The notes beneath the pieces are model-generated. The model was not told where the DNA came from. It saw only the letters and a list, made by a program, of their open reading frames with translations, and did not search any database. Below, piece after piece: positions 57,800 through 64,000 of a stretch of 64,000 nucleotides of DNA. How positions within the stretch are numbered: the stretch's first letter is position 1; every line of letters starts with the position of its first letter. Source of the stretch: Clarkia xantiana subsp. parviflora (Eukaryota; Streptophyta; Magnoliopsida; Myrtales; Onagraceae); NCBI GenBank assembly GCA_036873135.1, contig JAPTYO010000023.1:7885834-7949833 (forward strand), in the 5' to 3' direction. Both the position numbers and the translations under genes were made by a program.

Positions 57800-59319
57800 C
57801 ATGCCCCCGAGTCAACCAATGGCCTAACCCTTGATTGACTCTATTTTAGGATGGTATGACACGCGCAATTTGAAACCGGGATTTTACCTTCTTTGTCTGA
57901 ATGCCTGCTTACCCATGGATGCGTGTTTTTGACTCTGCCCCCTGTCTAATGAGATAGAGGAATTGTAAACGTCAGAGTAGCACGGACGTGTGCCTAGGCC
58001 TACGTCCGTCTGAGGCGGGAGTAATAAACTTATCTATGCTACAGGTGTATACTTCAAGAAATACAAACTTGCACAGGGATGTGATACGAATGCAACTAAA
58101 AAACTTATGCTTCAAATTCGTGCCGGGATTCCATCTAGATAAGGAGAAATTTTAATTTTGGCCAAAAATTTTCCTAAGTATGGAATGCTCAAAAATAAAA
58201 CTATCTTGATAATTCCTCTAAGTATGGGAATATACTTAGCTATAGGTGAAAGGGATAAAAAAGATGATCTTTCCTTGGCCCTTAGATTTTACTTAAGGCT
58301 AGATGGATGGTGGTGATTAAAACCCCTAAAAAACCCTATCATCCTTTTAACATAAAAGAGGAGAGTTAGAGAAATACCTCCAATAGTCACCATAGCCACC
58401 ATAGCCACCATCTTTCTTTTTCCACTCACCCTTGGAGAGCAAGGCAAGTTTGAGAGCACCCCCAAGGAGGAGGACCGGCCAGAATTTTTAGTGGTGTACC
58501 AGAAATTCCGACCGGCCAAGAAAAGAGGACCCCGGCGTCGGACAGAGGCGGCAGCCGGCCAGGACGACAGCTTCAGCCACCAGCGGCGTGGAGGGACGGC
58601 CAGGCGACGGCGAGGTCGCTGCCAGCGGGGACGACAGCTGGTTCATCGGCGGCGATCGACGACGGAAGGGGACGCGACGTGCAGAGTTCTCCGGCGACGG
58701 CGGGGTGGACGGAATCATCTCCGGCGACGGCGAGGCTCCAATTCCGGCGAGGGACTGATTTTCGGGCGTCTTCAAATTCGAAATCCGGACCCGTTTACCA
58801 TATCGGGTCGGGTTTTCCGAAGGTCCGCTCTTTTTCTTTCCGTTGCCGTACCAAATGTCGATTTTTGAATCGTTGATAGTTGATTGCCGATGCTTGATTG
58901 CCGATGCTTGATTGCCGATGTTTGATTAATTGTGGGATTGCCGTAGATAGCCGTTGGTAGTTGTGGATTTTGGGGAAAAATGTTTGTCGGTTGTCCGGAT
59001 ATGGTTTCTTGTCCGATTGGGCTATCCCGGTCTTGAATTTGATGTCGTGCCGCCGTTGGTGTGTTAATCTTTGTTGGAGGGTATAAAGGTAATTTTTTCC
59101 AAAACCCGACCTTAGGCTTGGATAAAATTATTTGACTTGGTTGTTGTCATTGGTTGAGTGTCTTTGGATCTTTGATTGTTGTCGTTAGTCGGGAGTCGGA
59201 GTATTTCCGGTTCTTCGGAAATTTTCCTTGTCTTGATATTTGTCGTGTCGTGGCAGGTACTATACTCTTGGTGGTGTCCACGTACGCAGACTCTTCAGAG
59301 GCGCCGTATTCTTCGAAGG
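57800..59319 (+). promoter_or_regulatory. Purine tract and upstream region of the D antisense gene
   Basis: The minus-strand purine tract is 57800-57813. The rest is the antisense gene upstream region, similar to C near both ends but different around 58100-58490. A TATAAAGG (59082-59089) lies about 240 bp before the predicted start. The frame 58491-58868 is Arg-rich, low-complexity and not shared with C. Confidence 0.45.
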
Positions 59320-61715
59320 ATGAGTGAGTTCCTCTTTCTCTTCCTCTTTGGTCGCGTTACTTTCTTTCCTATTGCTAGCTTAGTGTCGTGACCTTCATTG
59401 GGGTGTTAGTCGAAATTTGATTCGTGCTTTGGGGTTTCTTGCTATCTTTGCCTTAGGTCTTGCTATTCTGTCAGAGAACCATATCACTAGGTCCGATTAC
59501 AACGAACATGTCACCCTAGGAGATATCAGTCCCCTAGATGAGCCTTTGTATCCTTTTCTCCCCTCCTTGGGGAATACTCGCGGGACGGCGACGGAGCCTC
59601 CTATAGGGAAGGTCGCTGTGTATCCCTCTCAGATCCGATTCGGGCTAAGACTGCCTTACTGTGACGAGCTTATAGAGTTGAGCAGGTTTTTCAGGATTTC
59701 TCCTGTGAACCTTGCCCCCAGTGCCCTCCGCGTCTGGGTGGGCTTCCGGGTATTGTGCCATTGGTACTCCTGGAAGTACTCTCTCGTTCTATTCCGATGT
59801 TTTTATCGGTTTCAGTACCGGACGAGGGTGGGGTTTGCGAGTTTCGTAACTCGCCATCCGACCTTCAAAGATCCCCGATTCTCTGATTTCGGGTTGAGTG
59901 GGGTCGAGTGGGATACCTCCCTCCGTTTTGTGACCCAGATTGACAATTCGGCCAGTCACTGGGCTAAGCACTACTTCTTCATTACGGACCGATACGTCAC
60001 CTGGTCGGTCCTGAATGAGGATCGGTCCGATGGTTGGCCTGCTTTTGGAGAGTTCTCTTCGGATGATTTGAAGACTATGAAGATCATTCACGAGAGCAAC
60101 AGGACCCGGTCTTACTGCCCCGTGTCTTTAATAACTGAGACGGATCTTTACGAGGCCGGGATCAGTCTGACTCCTGACTCCGGGGGTTCGGTATGTCACT
60201 TGGTCTTTCCATCTTTATTTACCTTCTGCTCTTCCTTTGTAGGTTGGTTTCATGGAAAAACCTATAACATGCAGGGAGCCCCTGTTGACCTGAGCAAGAG
60301 GAAGGCTCCTTCTAGTTCTGCTTTGAAGAAATCCCCCCTGCCTGGGAAGAAGGCTGGGGCCTCTGGTATGCTTTCTCCTATTTGCTTCTTTATGATGTAA
60401 CTTATGTTTTCCTTATCTTGTTTTTCTTATCTTGCTAGTGCACTCCCCCTTGGTGACTGAGAGGGTCGTCTCCGTTGGCAGAGATTCTGGACCTTCCAAG
60501 TCCAAGCCGCGGCGATCTGATTCTGAGGCCGGGGCCTCGGCTGCTAAGAGGAAGAAGGCTGTGGATCCTGCTTCGCCTACTGCTCGTCCTCCGACCCTAT
60601 CTCGTGATAAGGAGATGGTGGTCGAAGAGGTGCCTTCCCTGGCTGACAAAGGGAAGCGACCTGTTGGTGGTGGTTCCCCTGCCCCCCAGCCGAGGGCACG
60701 GTCCTCAGGTATGATCTGTACCTTGTTCTGATCCTTGTATGTTTATATTCTCCTTTGACTTGTTTTGCTTGTGTAGGTGGGCCTCCGACTTTAAGTCGGA
60801 AGGATTTCGCACGGCTCACTGATGAAGATGTTATTGGGTCTGAGTGGACTCCCTTCGCTGGTCTGAAGGAGTTCCACCTCGATAGCACTTCCTCTTTGCG
60901 GACTCCTGAGGTTGGTGTCCGCGTACTTCGCGGTGCCGTTCCCCCTGGGGATCGTGTTGCTCCACCCAAGTCTCCTGGGGAGACTCGGCGCTTTGTTCAA
61001 GGGGTACTTTCTCGTTATGCACCTGTAAGTTGTTCTTTGCTTTCCTCTTATTTCTTTCATAATGTCTATCTTTCGGTTATTCATCCCTTGTTTGAATTGT
61101 TAGGGCATATCTGACATGGTGAACATGTCCTCGCTCGTACTCGAGTTATCTGACGAGAGGAAGACCCTTGAAGACAGCCAGGTTTCTCTCAAGGCGGAGG
61201 TCGCCACTGCTGCCGAGAAGGCGCGTATATCTGATTTGAGACTGCAGGAGCTCCAGGACCAGGTGTCCTTGCTGGAAACCACTGTGGGCAGTTTGCGCCG
61301 GGAAGCTGAGGTTGCCGCGTCTGTCCATTCTGAGGAGCTGCGGAGGTTGGAGACTAAGTGTCGGGCGGAGGAGAGGGCTGTCGCGGTATCTGAATATAAG
61401 GCCTCCTCTGCCTTCACCGCCGACTATAGCACGCGTCTCACCCAGGAGATGAACCAGTTCGGTGAGTATCTGGTTGATCACATATACCGGATTGATCCTC
61501 AGTTCCCCTTTGGTGACCTTGGTGACTTTGGGCCATATGCCACTGGCTACGCGACTGTTTTGATGGGTCAGGCTGCCGTTGCAGACGAGCCTGCCCCTGC
61601 CCAGGTGGATGCTACACCTGTGGAGATTGGTACCTCAGATTCCTCTTCCTCATCTATTTCCGCTGGCGGTTCAGCTTCAGGGGGTGAGGGTGAGTCCCCC
61701 GAGGGTTCTGACTGA
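59320..61715 (+). CDS. Element D antisense gene (aORF), six exons, 652 aa, intact
   Basis: Predicted exons are 59320-59323 (ATG-A), 59457-60190, 60275-60365, 60439-60708, 60777-61024 and 61104-61715. The introns (133, 84, 73, 68 and 79 nt) are all GT-AG, with phases 1, 0, 1, 1, 0. The coding total of 1959 nt has no internal stop. The first codons become Met-Ser, as in the other families. The Transposase_28-like domain is in exon 2, small basic exons follow, and the last exon has the coiled-coil-like Glu/Leu-rich region and an acidic Ser/Gly tail. Compared with C I noticed only scattered amino-acid changes and no frame change. It lies antisense to gag. Splicing and function are not proven. Confidence 0.8.
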
Positions 61716-62204
61716 CTTGTTTATCTCATACTATCCTTGTATATAATTACACTCCTTCTCCCCTTGCATGGGTTGAGTGTTCTTTCAGATTGTGATGGTG
61801 TTTGTTGCTACTTTCCTTTGCCGCATTATGTTGTTGACTACGTGGTTCGTTTGCCTTTACATTAGTGCTTCTCATGCTTTTGTATATATCTCTTCTCATG
61901 ATGGCTCCCTATGCCTTGTGTATGGCTCTTTGGGTATGGACTCTTTACTTGATGTGTTTCCTTTACTTATCCTTCTTTCGTGCTTTCCTTCTTGCCTTAC
62001 CTGCCATTTCATAAAGAAAAAACATTACTTGTTCTTCACATTACTTTACTTAGGAATTTCTTTCTCCTGTTACCCTTCCGAGCATGATATCCTTCTGAGC
62101 ATGGTATCCTTTCAAACATGGTATCCTTTCAAACATGGTATCCTTTCAAACATGGTATGATTATCTCTTCTGATACCCCTTACACGGTATACGTTGTACT
62201 GTTA
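61716..62204. other. 3' flank of the D antisense gene
   Basis: Corresponds to 43281-43714 of C. It includes a short GGTATCCTTTCAAACAT direct repeat near 62103-62160. No supported gene. Confidence 0.45.
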
Positions 62205-63030
62205 GACCAAAGATACGCTCTTGGTGGGCGTCGAAATCTTTTCACGAGACAGGCTCTCGGACGGCACTTAACGTTTCACAGGATAGGCTCCCGGAGGGCA
62301 CAGGTTAGTTCACCGATACCTTCTTGACGGGTGTCAAACTGTTCACGAGACAGGCTCTCGGACGGCACTTAACGTTTCACAGGATAGGCTCCCGGAGGGC
62401 ACAGGTTAGTTCACCGATACCTTCTTGACGGGTGTCACGCTGTTCACGAGACAGGCTCTCGGACGGCACTTAACGTTTCGCAGGATAGGCTCCCGGAGGG
62501 CTCAGGTTAGACCAAAGATACGCTCTTGGTGGGCGTCGAACTGGTAGTTTGAAATCTACCTCAAGATACGCTCTTGGGGGCGTCGAACTGGTAGTGTTTT
62601 TTCTACCTCAAGATACGCTCTTGGGGGCGTCGAATCTGGTAGGTTGCAAATCTACCTCAAGATACGCTCCTGGGGGCGTCGAATTCGTAGTTTTTGGAAA
62701 CCACTCTCAAGATACGCTCTTGGTGCGTCGAAGTCGTAGTGTAATAACTACTCTCAAGATACGCTCTTGGGGGCGTCGAAGGTTGTAGTATGAACACTAC
62801 TCTCAAGATACGCTCTTGGGGGCGTCGAAGTTCGTAGTTTTTGGAAACCACTCTCAAGATACGCTCTTGGTGCGTCGAAGGTCGTAGTATAATAACTACT
62901 CTCAAGATACGCTCTTGGGGGCGTCGAAGGTCGTAGTATGAACACTACTCTCAAGATACGCTCTTGGGGGCGTCGAATGTCGTAGTACGAAGACTACTCT
63001 CAAGATACGCTCTTGGGGGCGTCGAAGGTT
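62205..63030. repeat. Tandem array at the convergence in D
   Basis: The same two unit types as in C, in reverse: GGCTCTCGGACGGCACTTAA/GGCTCCCGGAGGGCAC units first, then ATACGCTCTTGGGGGCGTCG units. Copy numbers differ from C. Confidence 0.88.
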
Positions 63031-63290
63031 GTTGACTTGAAGTCATATCTGTGTAAGGATAACTTGGTGATTGTAACATCACATTCACTGGTAAATGCTT
63101 TTGAATAACTACTACTCTCTTAGGAGCATTCATGTTTTTGTACACTCGGGATGCCTTGGTGCACCAAGACATCCTTTGTAGGAAATTGAAGATAGTTGTA
63201 GAGTTGGAGTAACTTCGTGAGTTCTCCTTCTCAAGAGTTGTTTTTTGAAAAGCTTGTAAAGCTAAAATATGCGAAATGCTAGATATGAAA
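63031..63290. other. Spacer between D Gag' and the array
   Basis: Similar to 42091-42354 of C on the opposite strand. Noncoding. Confidence 0.55.
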
Positions 63291-64000
63291 CTAAGGATAT
63301 GGGGTGGTCACTGTGTCTGTTGCCACATACTCCTTGAAGCTTCCATTGTAGATCATTTCTTCCACTTCCACCTTCAACACCATGCAGTTGTTGGTTTGAT
63401 GCCCCCAGGTCCCATGGTACTCACACCAACCCTGTGCATCTCTACCTAGGAAGGCCTTGCCTTCCTCCCTGCATGCTGGCAGCTCTTGTCTGAGGCGCTT
63501 GTGGAAAATTTCTTCTATGCTGAGTGTGAGGGGTGTGAATGTGAAATTGACACCTCCTCCCAATGTGTCTGCTTCTCTTCTTTTCTCTGGAACTTCATCC
63601 AACTGTTCCGCCTCTTGTTCAAATGCCCTGTCCAGCTTTGTCTTGAGCTCTCTCATTGTGTTCGTCATGACCATCTCATAGAGCCCTCCATAGGCCTCGA
63701 ATGAGCTTGGGTGCATGTGTCTGATGAATGCTCTGACTGCTTCTCCCCTTGTGATGTCCATGTTGGCACCATAATTGAAGAATCTCTGGAAATAGCTTGA
63801 TATGGGCTCCTGCGGCATTTGCTTGATATCATCTATGTGGCGGAAGCCTCTTAGGATGGAGTCCCTTGTCCTGCTCCCTATTATGGTGTCCGGCTGCCAA
63901 GGTATGGATGTCACCTTCACAGCCTTGCCCCTGTGTTTCCTTGTAGGCACTGTTTGAAAAAACTGTCTGTTTAGGCGGAGTGTCACTCCACTCCTCCTCC
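63291..64000 (-). CDS. Element D Gag-protease-Gag' protein, C-terminal part, cut by window end
   Basis: The minus-strand frame is open from the window edge to the stop at 63291. It matches residues about 845-1082 of the C protein: the end of the Arg-rich linker, the second Gag-like core ('IDDIKQMPQEPISSYFQRF', 'ITRGEAVRAFIRHM') and the complete zinc knuckle (C-E-Y-H ... G-H-Q-T-N-N-C). The protein ends ...TTPYP, like C. Conservation of this fusion in an independent copy shows that it is a family feature and not an accident of C. Confidence 0.88.
   Translation of the reverse strand, partial: RRSGVTLRLNRQFFQTVPTRKHRGKAVKVTSIPWQPDTIIGSRTRDSILRGFRHIDDIKQMPQEPISSYFQRFFNYGANMDITRGEAVRAFIRHMHPSSFEAYGGLYEMVMTNTMRELKTKLDRAFEQEAEQLDEVPEKRREADTLGGGVNFTFTPLTLSIEEIFHKRLRQELPACREEGKAFLGRDAQGWCEYHGTWGHQTNNCMVLKVEVEEMIYNGSFKEYVATDTVTTPYP

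Larger units (their letters stand above)
56893..64000 (-). mobile_element. Element D: sister of C, inserted in E, runs off the window
   Basis: The 3' LTR is 56893-57799 and the purine tract 57800-57813. The antisense gene (plus, 59320-61715), the tandem array (62205-63030) and the Gag' end (63291 onwards, minus) are in the same order as in C. GTCGG (56888-56892) would be the left target duplication; the right copy is outside. LTR parts differ clearly from those of C, so C and D are separate insertions of one family and not a recent duplication. Confidence 0.9.

Noticed and set aside
60191..60242. A 52-nt intron ending at the first AG after the donor in D (and 36-38 nt equivalents in B and E)
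   Set aside because: It is shorter than usual for plants and breaks the reading frame; the acceptor further on keeps phase in every copy.
59417..60400. 327-codon frame taken as the D antisense protein (and its mirror 45030-46013 in C)
   Set aside because: It begins at TTG inside an intron and reads through the next intron. Joining ATGA (59320-59323) to 59457 and splicing at 60190/60275 gives a consistent full-length frame instead.

Overview
This window is plant nuclear DNA, most likely from a flowering plant. Two ordinary plant genes sit in it, a P-class pentatricopeptide repeat (PPR) gene and a VQ-motif gene. Almost everything else is transposable elements: hAT-type and foldback DNA elements on the left, and large Ty3/gypsy LTR retrotransposons of the plant Tat type on the right. 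I see no bacterial, organellar or CRISPR signal. The species cannot be named from the sequence alone.

Layout. 1-13.75 kb is AT-rich intergenic DNA packed with small non-autonomous DNA elements. Several have target-site duplications (TSDs) readable by eye and some are nested in one another, and there is one probable solo LTR. 13755-22573 is a complete but scrambled Tat-like element (A, minus orientation, TSD AAGGT), whose gag-pol core is inverted relative to its LTRs. 22.6-26.1 kb is the genic island: the PPR gene (23518-25008, minus) and the VQ gene (25699-26031, minus). From 26139 to the right edge is one nest of retrotransposons. Element E (minus) begins about 20 bp upstream of the VQ TATA box. 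E is interrupted by element B (28875-49440, plus, TSD GCTGC). B is interrupted by element C (37997-48295, plus, TSD CGGGG). Further right, E's gag is interrupted by element D (56893 to beyond 64000, minus), a sister of C.

How the parts work together. All four elements share one plan. The gag(-pol) frame runs from the 5' LTR. A second gene (aORF) runs in the opposite direction from near the 3' LTR. The two converge on a family-specific tandem-repeat array. The aORF starts with a domain resembling the Pfam 'putative gypsy type transposon' family (Transposase_28) and ends in a charged, coiled-coil-like tail. In C and D the aORF resolves into six exons whose lengths are identical between copies and whose splice phases all agree, giving an open frame of 652 codons.

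The most unusual unit is C/D. Its single 1082-residue frame encodes Gag and an aspartic protease, but has no reverse transcriptase, RNase H or integrase. In their place are an arginine-rich linker and a second Gag-like domain with its own zinc knuckle. C is intact, its two LTRs are nearly identical, and D carries the same second Gag domain and the same intact antisense gene. C/D therefore looks like a recently mobile, non-autonomous retroelement family that keeps two proteins of its own. E and B are autonomous-type relatives of the same lineage, but both copies here are broken.
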